Positions 1 through 8,683 of a DNA stretch of 64,000 bases are shown here, piece after piece. Each line of letters begins with the position of its first letter. Within the stretch, counting starts at the first letter, position 1. A program made the translations under genes and the position numbers. This DNA is from Cyanobacteria bacterium FACHB-DQ100 (lineage in GTDB: Bacteria; Cyanobacteriota; Cyanobacteriia; Leptolyngbyales; Leptolyngbyaceae): the NCBI GenBank assembly GCA_014695195.1, contig JACJNW010000028.1, positions 248,001-312,000 of the forward strand, written 5' to 3'. Under the pieces are notes generated by a model. That model was not told the DNA's origin, made no database searches, and worked only from the letters and a program-made list of their open reading frames with translations.

Positions 1-235
1 TCACACCTGCACCAATCACATGACCTAAGCTCATTGTTCCAAGCAGTTCGGGAAATCCAAAGCCTTCAAATAAGGCGGGTGACTCTAACGGTAATTTCGG
101 ACCCACGCCGCGATTTTTGATCGCAAAGCGTCCGATCGCAACCGAAAACAAACAGCACAGCGTCATGACCAAGCCAACCGCAGGTGTCCATTCGACGGTT
201 CGGGGCATTGTGGCAAGTAGTGTTGAGTAAAGCAA
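1..235 (-). CDS. psaK: Photosystem I subunit PsaK, 3' end outside window
   Basis: The reading frame entering from the left edge encodes the first 78 residues of a PsaK-like protein, a small two-helix thylakoid subunit at the edge of photosystem I. The start is placed at a TTG (233-235) because AGGAG lies 7 nt upstream and the N-terminus then reads MLYSTLLATMPRTVEWTPAV, close to remembered PsaK starts; an in-frame ATG nine codons later is the alternative. One hydrophobic segment (about residues 17-35) is followed by a charged loop and the PELLGTMSLGHVIGAG stretch that begins the second helix. The C-terminal few residues are missing. The family call comes from pattern memory, not a search. Confidence 0.85.
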   Translation of the reverse strand, partial: MLYSTLLATMPRTVEWTPAVGLVMTLCCLFSVAIGRFAIKNRGVGPKLPLESPALFEGFGFPELLGTMSLGHVIGAGV

Positions 236-327
236 CGTTTTTCTCCTGAATCTTGCTAAATCGAAACAATTCACAAGATCCATAGATACCTGTTCGCTGA
301 ATTCTCTGATCAAGATTGTTGAAAGAG

Positions 328-1710
328 TTAACGATCGACGACCGGAGCCTCAACGATTCCCTTCGCCTCTAACTCTGCCGCAACCCGCAGCACTAGCGCT
401 TCTTGATATGGAGCCGCGATGATTTGGACACCGATCGGGAGTCCCGATCGCTTGACCGGAACCGAAACGATCGGCAACCCAATAAACGACAACGGCTGAG
501 TAAACATCCCCAAATTCGGACGCACTAACATTTCCTGCCCGTCTAAGGTCATCGTTTGCTGCCCGATGCGGGGTGCAACACAGGGAGTCGCCGGAGCCAA
601 AATAATATCCACTTCTTGAAAAATTTCGCGAACTTGATCGCGAAACCACTGCCGAAATCGCTGCGCTTGTACGTACCAGTGTCCCGGCACTAATGCCCCT
701 GCAAGCAGCCGATCGCGCACGGCAAAATCAAAATCCTGCGATCGGGTGCGTAGCTCCTCAAAATGTAAATTTGCTCCTTCCGTTGCCGTAATCACAAAGG
801 CTGCGGCTCGCGCTTGCCCTGGTGCGGGTAAGGTTATACGACGAGTCACGCCTAGCGCTTGTGCAACTTGTTCGACAGCAGCAAACACCTCTGGTTCGCC
901 GCCTCTGGCAAAATAGTCATCCGCGATCGCAATCCTCAATCCCTCACTACCTTTAGAAAGCTCCGGCAAGCAGAACTCCGGCGATCGCGCTGTACAAACC
1001 GGATCGCTCGGATCATGCCCCTGCATCACGTCAAACAAGAGGGCAAGATCTCGCACTGATCGGGCAAACGGGCCGACATGATCCAAGCTGCCCACAAACG
1101 GATAGGCTCCCGCTCTCGATAGCCGTCCATACGTTGGTTTCAGCCCAAAGATGCCACAAAACGACGCAGGAACCCGGATCGAACCGTTCGTATCAGACCC
1201 CAAGCTAAAGGGGACTAATCCGGCGGCGATCGCGGCGGCTGATCCTCCTGATGATCCGCCTGCGCTACGACCAAGATCGTGCGGATTGCGAGTTGCTCCG
1301 TAATGCGCGTTCTCGGTGGTGAAGCCGTAGGCAAATTCATCCATGTTGAGCGCTCCAACCAAGACGGCTCCCGCTTCCTTCAAGCGTTTGATTAACGCAG
1401 CATCTTGAGTGGCTGGAGGTTTCTCTGCATTAATTTTCGAGCCTGCGAAAGTTGGAATTCCGGCGACATCGAACAGATCTTTCACCGCAAAAGGAACACC
1501 TGCTAACGCACCTGGATCTTCTCCTGCGGCAATTTTTTGATCGATGCGATCGGCAGCTTCTAGCGCCGACTCGGATAAAACCGTCGTGAAGCAGTTGTAA
1601 GTTTGGTTGTGTTCTGCAATTTGAGCAAGGGCGGCGGCTGTCACCGATTTAGCGGCGACTTCTCGGTTGCGGACGACGATCGCGGTTTGAGTCGCGTCAG
1701 GAATGTTCAT
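328..1710 (-). CDS. AtzE-like amidase-signature hydrolase
   Basis: A 460-residue amidase-signature enzyme. The Ser-cisSer-Lys triad is visible as Lys77 (FAVKD), Ser153 in GGSSGGS and Ser177 in DTNGSIRVP, with spacing (76 and 24) as in the family. It resembles the AtzE branch, where AtzE with the small subunit AtzG deaminates 1-carboxybiuret, rather than the GatA subunit of the tRNA amidotransferase. The main support is context: its ATG overlaps the stop of a DUF4089/AtzG-like gene (ATGA overlap), and an allophanate-hydrolase C-terminal-like gene lies before that. Cytoplasmic. The true substrate is inferred; a general amidase or GatA-like role cannot be excluded from sequence alone. Confidence 0.8.
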   Translation of the reverse strand: MNIPDATQTAIVVRNREVAAKSVTAAALAQIAEHNQTYNCFTTVLSESALEAADRIDQKIAAGEDPGALAGVPFAVKDLFDVAGIPTFAGSKINAEKPPATQDAALIKRLKEAGAVLVGALNMDEFAYGFTTENAHYGATRNPHDLGRSAGGSSGGSAAAIAAGLVPFSLGSDTNGSIRVPASFCGIFGLKPTYGRLSRAGAYPFVGSLDHVGPFARSVRDLALLFDVMQGHDPSDPVCTARSPEFCLPELSKGSEGLRIAIADDYFARGGEPEVFAAVEQVAQALGVTRRITLPAPGQARAAAFVITATEGANLHFEELRTRSQDFDFAVRDRLLAGALVPGHWYVQAQRFRQWFRDQVREIFQEVDIILAPATPCVAPRIGQQTMTLDGQEMLVRPNLGMFTQPLSFIGLPIVSVPVKRSGLPIGVQIIAAPYQEALVLRVAAELEAKGIVEAPVVDR

Positions 1711-1883
1711 GGTTCAAATACCGGGGCGGCTTCGATTTCTTCGGGTAACGGAAACTCTAGCACCAACTGCGCGACCGTGTGAATGCGTTCCATATTGGCA
1801 ACCACGCTCTCACGGTACTCCGCTGGAATCGGCAAACCAACCGCTTCAGCCATGATTTCGACAAATTCGTTTGCGTTGTTCAT
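1707..1883 (-). CDS. AtzG-like small subunit (DUF4089)
   Basis: A 58-residue acidic helical protein (MNNANEFVEIMAEAVGLPIP...) resembling DUF4089/AtzG, the short partner that binds and completes the AtzE amidase. It starts directly after the stop of the upstream gene with no spacer, and its TGA overlaps the ATG of the amidase by 4 bp, so the two should be translationally coupled and made in equal amounts. The motif-like centre EYRESVVANMERI and the following hydrophobic LVLEFPL segment match the remembered family layout. It is easily missed by gene callers because of its length. Assignment rests on family memory and on gene order. Confidence 0.75.
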   Translation of the reverse strand: MNNANEFVEIMAEAVGLPIPAEYRESVVANMERIHTVAQLVLEFPLPEEIEAAPVFEP

Positions 1884-2267
1884 TTACTGACTCTCGATAT
1901 ACGCTCTCCAACCACCGTACTGCGTGATTTCGACCTGACCTTCGCACAAAAACGGCTCACCCAAAACTCCTAAAACCTCTGTACCGTCTGCGAGCCGAAC
2001 TTTTCCAATACACAATCCAGGTGGCTCTTGCACCAATAAAGCTGCTAATCCACTTGCCGGAACCGCCCACACTTCAACCACGATCGCAACTCCGCCTTCT
2101 TTCACTTTCAGCATCGCCGGATGACGATCGTGAATCGACCAAATCCGATAGCTCGGTTCCGTCTGATCCTCACGCAAAAACTGGGCATTAAGCGCCAATA
2201 AATTCTGATTCAGTTCTAAGCCGCGCATCAATGTTCCATTGACCGCCAACTGTACCGCGCCTTCCAT
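1884..2267 (-). CDS. Allophanate hydrolase C-terminal-domain-like protein
   Basis: A 127-residue stand-alone protein that looks like the C-terminal domain of allophanate hydrolase (gamma-glutamylcyclotransferase-like fold), with the N-terminal LAVNGTLMRG strand-loop and a mostly beta body. In the full enzyme AtzF this domain follows the amidase domain and takes part in the second half of the reaction. Here it is detached and sits first in a tightly packed trio with the AtzG-like and AtzE-like genes (0-nt gap downstream, 10 nt after aroQ), implying a shared complex or pathway. No full-length allophanate hydrolase is in the window. The fold assignment is from memory; the enzymatic role is inferred. 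Confidence 0.65.
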   Translation of the reverse strand: MEGAVQLAVNGTLMRGLELNQNLLALNAQFLREDQTEPSYRIWSIHDRHPAMLKVKEGGVAIVVEVWAVPASGLAALLVQEPPGLCIGKVRLADGTEVLGVLGEPFLCEGQVEITQYGGWRAYIESQ

Positions 2268-2277
2268 AAAGTCATAA

Positions 2278-2718
2278 CTAAGCTTGTCTCAAATAGTGTA
2301 CAAGCGCATGTAACCCCAAACGGTAGCTATCGGCTCCAAATCCACAGATCTGTCCGATCGCAACGGGCGCAATATAAGAATGATGCCGAAATTCTTCCCG
2401 CTTATGAATATTGCTCAGGTGGATCTCAACCGTCGGAAGATCGACCGCAGCGATCGCATCCCGAATTGCCACGCTCGTATGAGTATACGCACCTGGATTG
2501 ATTAAAATTCCTTGGTGTTCTCCGAGTGCCGCTTGAATCGCGTCCACTAGAACACCTTCATGATTCGATTGCAGCGCTGTAAGTTCAACCTGGAGCGATC
2601 GCGCTTCTTGCTTCAGGCGCTGATTAATTTCTTCCAGCGTAACCACACCGTAAACCCCAGGCTCTCTTTTACCCAGGAGATTAAGGTTTGGTCCGTGGAG
2701 GACCAAAATACTGCTCAA
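2278..2718 (-). CDS. aroQ: Type II 3-dehydroquinate dehydratase
   Basis: A 146-residue type II dehydroquinase of the shikimate pathway, converting 3-dehydroquinate to 3-dehydroshikimate in the cytoplasm, normally a dodecamer. The N-terminal [20 protein letters not shown] contains the conserved Asn, Arg and catalytic Tyr; [12 protein letters not shown] and [17 protein letters not shown] carry the substrate-binding Asn, Ser and the catalytic His/Glu. Length is normal. The start is a TTG at 2716-2718; no ATG or GTG exists between it and the in-frame TAG that ends the 45-codon gene upstream, so aroQ and that gene share a frame and are separated by one stop plus nine codons. Likely cotranscribed with the genes either side. 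Confidence 0.93.
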   Translation of the reverse strand: MSSILVLHGPNLNLLGKREPGVYGVVTLEEINQRLKQEARSLQVELTALQSNHEGVLVDAIQAALGEHQGILINPGAYTHTSVAIRDAIAAVDLPTVEIHLSNIHKREEFRHHSYIAPVAIGQICGFGADSYRLGLHALVHYLRQA

Positions 2719-2745
2719 GCTGTTTACCCCGTCATGGGTGTAGGA

Positions 2746-2883
2746 CTAACGGTGGCGATCGCGCACTGGAACTGGAATGGGAATAAGTTCCGCTTCTGGC
2801 TCTTCATCAGGACCCATCAGAGTCTCGATCACACGTCGCGCCCATTCTTTGAGCTTTTCCAATACCTTTTCAATATAATCCAT
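2746..2883 (-). CDS. Small conserved-looking protein upstream of aroQ
   Basis: A 45-residue protein: an amphipathic helix (MDYIEKVLEKLKEWARRVIE), an acidic GPDEEPEAE linker and a C-terminal LIPIPVPVRDRHR tail. AAGGAG stands 11 nt before the ATG, a proper ribosome-binding site. Short proteins of this build (amphipathic helix plus a PEPE-LIPIPV tail) are familiar in cyanobacteria but I know no function. It is the first gene of the aroQ run and lies in the same frame as aroQ, ended by a single TAG. No transmembrane segment. Membrane-surface or protein binding by the helix is speculation. Confidence 0.7.
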   Translation of the reverse strand: MDYIEKVLEKLKEWARRVIETLMGPDEEPEAELIPIPVPVRDRHR

Positions 2884-2914
2884 CGGTCAGACGGCTCCTT
2901 TGATTGGGTTTAAG

Positions 2915-2935
2915 GGTACTAAAGTCAGAAGTACC
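2915..2935. promoter_or_regulatory. Inverted repeat GGTACT-N9-AGTACC upstream of the aroQ run
   Basis: A perfect 6-bp inverted repeat with a 9-nt spacer sits 32 nt before the start codon of the 45-residue gene, in the presumed 5' leader or promoter. It could be an operator. It is not an NtcA site, because the GTA...TAC spacing is wrong. No regulator can be named. Confidence 0.3.
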
Positions 2936-3033
2936 TAAGCACTCTCTGATTTTAGCAAGGAGTTTTTCCAAACCATGACTCCCAAGTTAGGAGATCAGTA
3001 TTCATTCATCATACCGAAAGATAGATTAAAATC

Positions 3034-3058
3034 AAGCGGCAAAGCTTAAGCGCCGCTT
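3034..3058 (-). terminator. Hairpin at the end of cinA
   Basis: AAGCGGC (3034-3040) pairs with GCCGCTT (3052-3058) around an 11-nt loop that contains the cinA stop codon. On the minus strand the stem is followed by TTGATTTTAA, so it can act as a moderate intrinsic terminator for the wecA-like/cinA pair. Confidence 0.5.
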
Positions 3059-4293
3059 AATAGTATCCGTCGAAGCTGGTCGAGCGCACTGCAAGCACTG
3101 ACTTGACGCACCCAATCACGTCCACGATCGCCAAACAGATAGCGCTGACTGGTTGCGCCTTCTGAGTTCGCTAAGCCAATATAGACCAGTCCAACGGGTT
3201 TTTCGTCGCTGCCGCCTCCGGGCCCAGCCACCCCTGTAATGCTAATTCCCCAGGTTGTTTCCAAACGCGATCGCACTCCGGCTGCCATTTGTTCTGCCAC
3301 GATCGCGCTCACCGCTCCTTGAGTAGCGATCGCCTTTGGGTCAACGCCTAAAAGCCGTTCTTTGACTGAATTATCGTAGGAAACCACACCGCCCCAAAAG
3401 TAAGCAGAACTTCCAGAAACGCGGGTGAGCATTTGCCCTAAACCGCCTCCAGTACAAGATTCGGCGACGCTCAGAGTCGCTTGTCGCTCTTTTAGAAGTT
3501 CACCCACCACTGATGCCAGCGACTCTTCATCGGCTCCGTAACAATCAATGTCTGCAATCTGCCGCAGTTGCTGTTCAACAGGCGCAATTAACTCTTGAGC
3601 CACTTGCTCTGAGGCTGATTTGGCTGAAATTCGGAGCTTAACTTCGCCGTAGTTGGCGTAAGGTGCAACGGTCGGATTCTGCAAATCGAAAAATGTACCA
3701 ACTTTCTCAGCCAGAGCTGATTCTGAAATTCCCCAAAAGCGCAAAGTGCGGCTGACAATAATTTCTTTTCCACAGCCTTGCTGTCTGAGATACGGAACTG
3801 CAATTTCATGCCACATCCGCTTCATTTCAGTAGGCACACCCGGAAAAGTAAGGATCGTTAGATGCGATCGCGGCTGCCAAATCATACCGGGAGCGCTCCC
3901 GATCGGGTTGTGCAAAATTTCCGCACCTTCGGGAATCAGCGCTTGCTTGCGGTTGTTGTCGGTCATCATGCGACCACGCTGAGCGAATTTTGCGGCAATG
4001 TCTTCAACAATCTCGGCTTTTTCAATCAGCGGCGTTGAGAAGAAGTCTGCGATCGTTTCGGTCGTCAAATCGTCCGGGGTGGGACCTAATCCCCCTGTGA
4101 ACACTAGCAAATTGGCACGATCGCTGGCAATTTGAATCGCTTGCTTTAAGCGCTCCGGGTTATCCCCAACCACCGTTTGAAAATAATGAGGAATTCCGAG
4201 TTCAGCGAACTGTTGAGCGAGAAACTGAGCGTTTGAGTTGAGAATATTCCCTAACAGCAGTTCGGTGCCAACGCTGATAATTTCTGCATTCAT
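3046..4293 (-). CDS. cinA: CinA family nicotinamide-nucleotide amidohydrolase
   Basis: A 415-residue CinA protein. The N-terminal MoaB/MogA-like domain begins MNAEIISVGTELLLGNILNS and includes FTGGLGPTPDDLT; the C-terminal PncC-like domain contains SVAESCTGGGLGQMLT and GISITGVAGPGGG, the active-site region of nicotinamide mononucleotide deamidase. It recycles NMN to nicotinate mononucleotide for NAD salvage. The start at 4293 gives the family's N-terminus; upstream sequence in this frame is the end of the transferase gene, whose TGA overlaps the cinA ATG by 4 bp, so coupling is likely. In cyanobacteria cinA has been linked with recA and transformation; nothing in this context tests that. Confidence 0.92.
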   Translation of the reverse strand: MNAEIISVGTELLLGNILNSNAQFLAQQFAELGIPHYFQTVVGDNPERLKQAIQIASDRANLLVFTGGLGPTPDDLTTETIADFFSTPLIEKAEIVEDIAAKFAQRGRMMTDNNRKQALIPEGAEILHNPIGSAPGMIWQPRSHLTILTFPGVPTEMKRMWHEIAVPYLRQQGCGKEIIVSRTLRFWGISESALAEKVGTFFDLQNPTVAPYANYGEVKLRISAKSASEQVAQELIAPVEQQLRQIADIDCYGADEESLASVVGELLKERQATLSVAESCTGGGLGQMLTRVSGSSAYFWGGVVSYDNSVKERLLGVDPKAIATQGAVSAIVAEQMAAGVRSRLETTWGISITGVAGPGGGSDEKPVGLVYIGLANSEGATSQRYLFGDRGRDWVRQVSACSALDQLRRILLSGA

Positions 4294-5321
4294 CTTGCTG
4301 TCCGCCACACTTGCCAACTGGTTACGCTCAAGATGATGGTCGCGGCGATCGCATATCCAACTCCGCTCGGCATCCCGGAGACTGCCATCGCCAAACTTCC
4401 TGCCCATAGAGTCAGCGAATAGATAAACAGCACGGCTAAACGCTGAGACAATCCAGCTTTCAGCAATCGGTGATGCAGGTGACGTTTATCGGCAACAAAC
4501 GGGGATTTACCGCGACGAATGCGATCTAAAATTACGGCGGACATATCCAAAATGGGCACTGCCAAAATCACATACGGAAGCAGCACGGCAACGGTAGTGA
4601 CGCTCTTCACCAAGCCAATCACACCCACCCCCGCCAGCATAAAGCCGATAAAATACGCACCTCCATCACCCATGAAGATCTGAGCCGGATTGAAGTTGTA
4701 GCGCAAAAATCCGAAGGTCGCTCCTGCAAGTGCTGCCGCAAACAGCGCTGCTTGGGGCTGCTGCATAAATAAGCAAGTCCAGAACATTACAAAGGCGGCG
4801 ATTCCTGAAACGCCTGCTGCGAGTCCATCGAGTCCATCAATCCAGTTAATCGCATTTGCCATGCCGACGAGCCAGATGACGGTAATTGGCAAACTTGCCC
4901 ATTCTGGAAGTGAAACCAGCCCTGCGATCGGATTGGTTAAGAAATCAATCTGCACCCCCGACTCCCAAGCTAATCCCGCAACTACAACCTGCAAAATCAA
5001 CCGAGTTTTGGGAGACAGATTGAACAAATCATCCGCCAGCCCAATCAAAAAGAAGGCAATCCCGCCGATCGCCAAGCCCCAAACCTCTGATTCTTTCGTC
5101 GGTTTGAGCAGTCCAAAGCCACCTATCCACCAAACGATTAATAGAGCAATCACCACTCCCAGAAACATCGCCACGCCGCCGAGACGAACCATCGGTCGTT
5201 GATGAACTTTGCGGTGATTTGGCTGATCTACCAATCCTACGCGCTTACCAAAACGGTTAATGATTGGGGTTGCAACAAGAACAACCAGGAATGAAATCAG
5301 AAATGCGGCAAAAAACGGCAT
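4290..5321 (-). CDS. WecA/TagO-type GlcNAc-1-phosphate transferase
   Basis: A 343-residue, roughly eleven-helix membrane protein of the MraY/WecA superfamily, transferring a sugar-1-phosphate from a UDP-sugar to undecaprenyl phosphate at the inner face of the plasma membrane. Conserved polar loops are visible: GLADDLFNLSPKTRL (the Asp-Asp pair), NAINWIDGLDGLAAG, FMGDGGAYFIGF and DKRHLHHRLLKAG, the last typical of WecA/TagO rather than MraY. It therefore probably starts a surface polysaccharide or wall polymer rather than peptidoglycan. Overlaps cinA by 4 bp. The exact sugar substrate cannot be read from the sequence. Confidence 0.87.
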   Translation of the reverse strand: MPFFAAFLISFLVVLVATPIINRFGKRVGLVDQPNHRKVHQRPMVRLGGVAMFLGVVIALLIVWWIGGFGLLKPTKESEVWGLAIGGIAFFLIGLADDLFNLSPKTRLILQVVVAGLAWESGVQIDFLTNPIAGLVSLPEWASLPITVIWLVGMANAINWIDGLDGLAAGVSGIAAFVMFWTCLFMQQPQAALFAAALAGATFGFLRYNFNPAQIFMGDGGAYFIGFMLAGVGVIGLVKSVTTVAVLLPYVILAVPILDMSAVILDRIRRGKSPFVADKRHLHHRLLKAGLSQRLAVLFIYSLTLWAGSLAMAVSGMPSGVGYAIAATIILSVTSWQVWRTAR

Positions 5322-5473
5322 TAGAAATCGCAGGTAGGAAGGACAAAAGCTTCAGGCAGAGTTTACTACAGATTCGAGAATCCTTAGCAAAGAATTATGA
5401 ACTATATTTTCTGTTTCATTCAGAAATTTATTGTCAAAATCATCATCTGTCTGAAGTTAGTTCTATGTCATTC

Positions 5474-5506
5474 CCAAAAATAAAGGCATCCACTGATGGA
5501 TGCCCT
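5474..5506 (-). terminator. Intrinsic terminator after glyA
   Basis: GGCATCCA (5485-5492) and TGGATGCC (5497-5504) form an 8-bp stem with a 4-nt loop. On the minus strand the stem is followed by TTTATTTTTG. It lies about 50 nt beyond the glyA stop and before the wecA-like gene, separating the two units. Confidence 0.85.
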
Positions 5507-5556
5507 TACAGCAATAGTCTGTGCCTTGAAAACGAATCAGGGAAATTACCGAGGCT

Positions 5557-6834
5557 TTACACTAACGCCGGAACTTGAGCACTGAGATGGGGGTAAAGCG
5601 GGAAGCGATCGCATAGTGCGGCAACGCGACGACGACAATCTTGAGCAACGCTCTCGTCTTCAGGGCTAAGTAAGCGATCGGCGATGATATTCGCAATCTC
5701 CGTGAATTCTGCTGTACCCATGCCGCGTGTGGTCATCGCGGGCGAACCCAGTCTCAGACCGCTCGTGACAAACGGAGAAGCGGGATCAAAGGGAACGGTG
5801 TTCTTGTTCGCGGTAATGTTCACGCCACTGACGAGCTGATCTGCCACTTTTCCGGTCATGTTGATCGATCGCAAATCCACTAGCATCAAATGGTTGTCAG
5901 TACCATCAGAAACTAGCTTAAAGCCGCGATTTTGAAGCTGAGTTGCCATTGCTCTTGCGTTCTCAATCACTTGACCTGAATAGGTCTTAAATTCCGGCTT
6001 CAGTGCTTCTCCAAAGGCGGCTGCTTTACCCGCAATCACATGCTCCAAGGGGCCGCCTTGGCTACCGGGGAAGACCGCTTTATCTAACTGCTTACCGAGT
6101 TCGGCATCGCGGGTGAGAATCAATCCACCTCTAGGCCCGCGTAGGGTTTTATGCGTGGTGGTCGTGACGACATCACAGTAGGGGATTGGACTCGGATGAT
6201 GTCCCGTTGCGACTAATCCTGCAATATGAGCGATGTCGGCTAACAAGTAGGCTCCGACTTCATCGGCGATCGCTCTAAATTTCTCGAACTCGATCACACG
6301 CGGATACGCTGAATAGCCGCAAATCAGCAGTTTCGGGCGATGTTCCAGTGCCAGTTCTCGAATTTGGTCATAGTCTAAGCGCTCGGTGGTTTGACTCACG
6401 CCGTAATGTTTAACGTTAAACCACTTACCAGAGACATTTACAGGCGATCCGTGGGTCAGGTGTCCACCGTGCGACAAATCCATGCCCATGATCGTGTCTC
6501 CGGGCTGGAGTAGCGTCAGAAACACGGCAAAGTTTGCTTGTGCGCCGGAGTGGGGCTGCACGTTTGCGTGTGCGGCTCCGAACAGTTCTTTTGCCCGATC
6601 GATTGCGAGTTGTTCAGCGCGATCGACAAATTCACAGCCACCGTAATAGCGTTTTGAAGGGAGACCTTCGGCGTACTTATTGGTCAAGACTGATCCTTGA
6701 GCCTCCATCACCGCAGGAGAGGTGAAGTTTTCGCTGGCAATCAGTTCTAGGTGATCTCGCTGGCGTTGCAGTTCTTGTTGCAGCATTTCAGCAAGAGCGG
6801 GATCGGACTGAGCAAGAAAATTTGAATGCGTCAC
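5557..6834 (-). CDS. glyA: Serine hydroxymethyltransferase
   Basis: A 425-residue pyridoxal-phosphate enzyme interconverting serine and glycine with tetrahydrofolate, supplying one-carbon units and closing the photorespiratory glycine route together with the glycine cleavage genes at 29-34 kb. The PLP lysine is Lys229 in [29 protein letters not shown] and [13 protein letters not shown] are family signatures. The start is GTG (6832-6834), with AAAGGAA about 9 nt upstream. The leader before it carries a long interrupted inverted repeat (see 6869-6954). Downstream lies a good intrinsic terminator. Confidence 0.96.
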   Translation of the reverse strand: MTHSNFLAQSDPALAEMLQQELQRQRDHLELIASENFTSPAVMEAQGSVLTNKYAEGLPSKRYYGGCEFVDRAEQLAIDRAKELFGAAHANVQPHSGAQANFAVFLTLLQPGDTIMGMDLSHGGHLTHGSPVNVSGKWFNVKHYGVSQTTERLDYDQIRELALEHRPKLLICGYSAYPRVIEFEKFRAIADEVGAYLLADIAHIAGLVATGHHPSPIPYCDVVTTTTHKTLRGPRGGLILTRDAELGKQLDKAVFPGSQGGPLEHVIAGKAAAFGEALKPEFKTYSGQVIENARAMATQLQNRGFKLVSDGTDNHLMLVDLRSINMTGKVADQLVSGVNITANKNTVPFDPASPFVTSGLRLGSPAMTTRGMGTAEFTEIANIIADRLLSPEDESVAQDCRRRVAALCDRFPLYPHLSAQVPALV

Positions 6835-7175
6835 AGTGCTTGTTCCTTTAATTCGTCGATCGGAGTTTCGTAATTTTCAGTCGTGCGATTGAGCTAAAGA
6901 CGGAACCGCATGGCTAGGGTAGGGCAATCTGAGACGACTCAATCACGAATTACGAATGGGGTATCCGGGATTTTTGATCATAACGCTGTTCGATCGAGAC
7001 TTTGATTGAATCTCTGGATTTTTGGAGAAACTTTGAATTCCGACGCAGAGCCGAGGAAAAAAACCTAAAGCGATTATATGTATTCGATAAAGTGCTTCAG
7101 CAGATTCGATCGAGGGGTGAACGATGAAACCGACTCAAGGTATACTCCCTCTCGTATTGAGAGATTGAAAAACCT
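6835..7175. other. Divergent intergenic region glyA/glmU with structured glyA leader
   Basis: This 341-bp gap holds the promoters of glyA (-) and glmU (+). In the glyA leader CGTAATT (6869-6875) plus CGTGcGATTGAG (6882-6893) faces CTCAATCACGAATTACG (6938-6954), giving roughly 18 pairs with two bulges around a 44-nt interior. Upstream of glmU there is TTATAT (about 7074-7079) resembling a -10 element. No small reading frame or tRNA is evident. Confidence 0.45.
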
Positions 7176-8540
7176 ATGGTAGCGGTTGCAATTCTGGCGG
7201 CAGGTCGTGGAACGCGGATGAAATCGGATTTACCCAAGGTGTTGCACCGCTTGGGAAGTCGATCGCTCCTTGAGCGAGTTTTAGGCAGCGCAAGCGCGAT
7301 CGCGCCATCACGTCGATTGGTAATTGTGGGCTACCAATCAGGGTTAGTCCGTCAGTCGCTCACTGAGTATCCGGAGTCGATCGAGTTTGTTGAACAACCT
7401 GAGCAATTGGGAACAGGACACGCCATTCAACAGTTGATCCCATTTCTTGAGGGATTCGATGACGATTTGATTGTGTTAAACGGTGATTTGCCGCTATTGC
7501 GTTCTGAAACGCTGACCTTGCTGCTCGAAACTCATCGATCGAAAGGCAATGCCGCAACGCTTCTTGCCGCTCACGTTCCTGACCCAACAGGATATGGGCG
7601 CGTGTTTTGTGACGAGAATCAAATTCTGACTGAGATTATTGAAGATCGCGACTGCACGATCGAGCAAAAACAAAATCGCCGGATCAATGCGGGGGCTTAC
7701 TGTTTTCGCTGGAAAGATCTCGTTCAAGTGCTCCCGAAGCTGACCCCGAATAATCAGCAGAAGGAGTATTACATCACTGATGCCGTGAACCATTTCGATA
7801 AAGTTACAGTCGTCGATATCGCGGATTATCAGGAAGTTTTGGGAATTAACGATCGCGCTCAACTGGCTCAGGCTTACTCGATTCTGCAAACGCGGATTCG
7901 CGATCGCTGGATGAGGGAAGGCGTGACGATCATCGATCCAGCCAGCGTCACGATCGATGATACGGTCGAGCTTGAGGCGAATGTAACGATCGAGCCGCAA
8001 ACTCACCTACGTGGGAATACTGTGATCCGAGCAGGGAGCCAGATCGGCCCAGGTAGCTTAATCGAAGACAGCCAGATCGGGAAAAACGTTACCGTGTTGT
8101 TTTCCGTTGTTAGGGGCAGTGTGATTCACGCGAACGCCCAGATTGGCCCCTACTCGCATCTGCGATCGCCCGTTGAAATCGGTGAAGGCTGCCGAGTCGG
8201 AAATTTCGTTGAACTAAAAAACTCGAAACTAGGCGAACGAACGAATGCAGCGCATTTGTCGTATTTGGGCAATGCCACGATCGGCAAGCGCGTCAATATC
8301 GGAGCAGGCACGATTACCGTCAACTACGATGGCGTGAAAAAATACCCAACCACGATCGGCGATCGTACAAAAATTGGCTCCAACAATTGTTTGGTTGCCC
8401 CCATTACGATCGGTGAAGATGTCACCACTGCCGCAGGCTCAACCATCACCGAAGATTTACCGAACGATTGTCTGGCGATCGCTCGTGCCCGCCAAGTTGT
8501 CAAACCCGGATGGCGCAGAAAGGACACTCCAGATCAGTAA
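7176..8540 (+). CDS. glmU: Bifunctional GlcNAc-1-P uridyltransferase/glucosamine-1-P acetyltransferase
   Basis: A 454-residue GlmU that makes UDP-GlcNAc for peptidoglycan and lipopolysaccharide. The N-terminal nucleotidyltransferase domain begins [20 protein letters not shown] and contains LNGDLPLL; the C-terminal half is a left-handed beta-helix of hexapeptide repeats with [13 protein letters not shown] and [19 protein letters not shown], the acetyl-CoA/active-site region. The usual family length is 450-460. The start ATG follows an A-rich leader with no strong Shine-Dalgarno sequence. It is transcribed alone; a hairpin follows at 8571-8609. Confidence 0.96.
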   Translation: MVAVAILAAGRGTRMKSDLPKVLHRLGSRSLLERVLGSASAIAPSRRLVIVGYQSGLVRQSLTEYPESIEFVEQPEQLGTGHAIQQLIPFLEGFDDDLIVLNGDLPLLRSETLTLLLETHRSKGNAATLLAAHVPDPTGYGRVFCDENQILTEIIEDRDCTIEQKQNRRINAGAYCFRWKDLVQVLPKLTPNNQQKEYYITDAVNHFDKVTVVDIADYQEVLGINDRAQLAQAYSILQTRIRDRWMREGVTIIDPASVTIDDTVELEANVTIEPQTHLRGNTVIRAGSQIGPGSLIEDSQIGKNVTVLFSVVRGSVIHANAQIGPYSHLRSPVEIGEGCRVGNFVELKNSKLGERTNAAHLSYLGNATIGKRVNIGAGTITVNYDGVKKYPTTIGDRTKIGSNNCLVAPITIGEDVTTAAGSTITEDLPNDCLAIARARQVVKPGWRRKDTPDQ

Positions 8541-8570
8541 CGTCAACCAGAGAGAGTTTAGCTAAGCAAA

Positions 8571-8609
8571 AGCGCTACGGTAGCAGGGTGTTTCTGCTGC
8601 TGTAGCGCT
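8571..8609. terminator. Hairpin between convergent glmU and response regulator
   Basis: AGCGCTA (8571-8577) pairs with TAGCGCT (8603-8609), extended by partial pairing of GTAGCAG with CTGCTG. No long T-run follows on either strand, so it is a weak or bidirectional terminator between two convergent genes. Confidence 0.5.
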
Positions 8610-8683
8610 TCAAATCGTTTGCTCGATCGCGAACTGTCTTATCTCAGTCCCCCAATCTGTAGCGAGTATTTAGAGATGTGGGA

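Noticed and set aside
66-353. Minus-strand frame overlapping psaK and the amidase end
   Set aside because: Out of frame with psaK and composition unlike a real protein; psaK explains the sequence.
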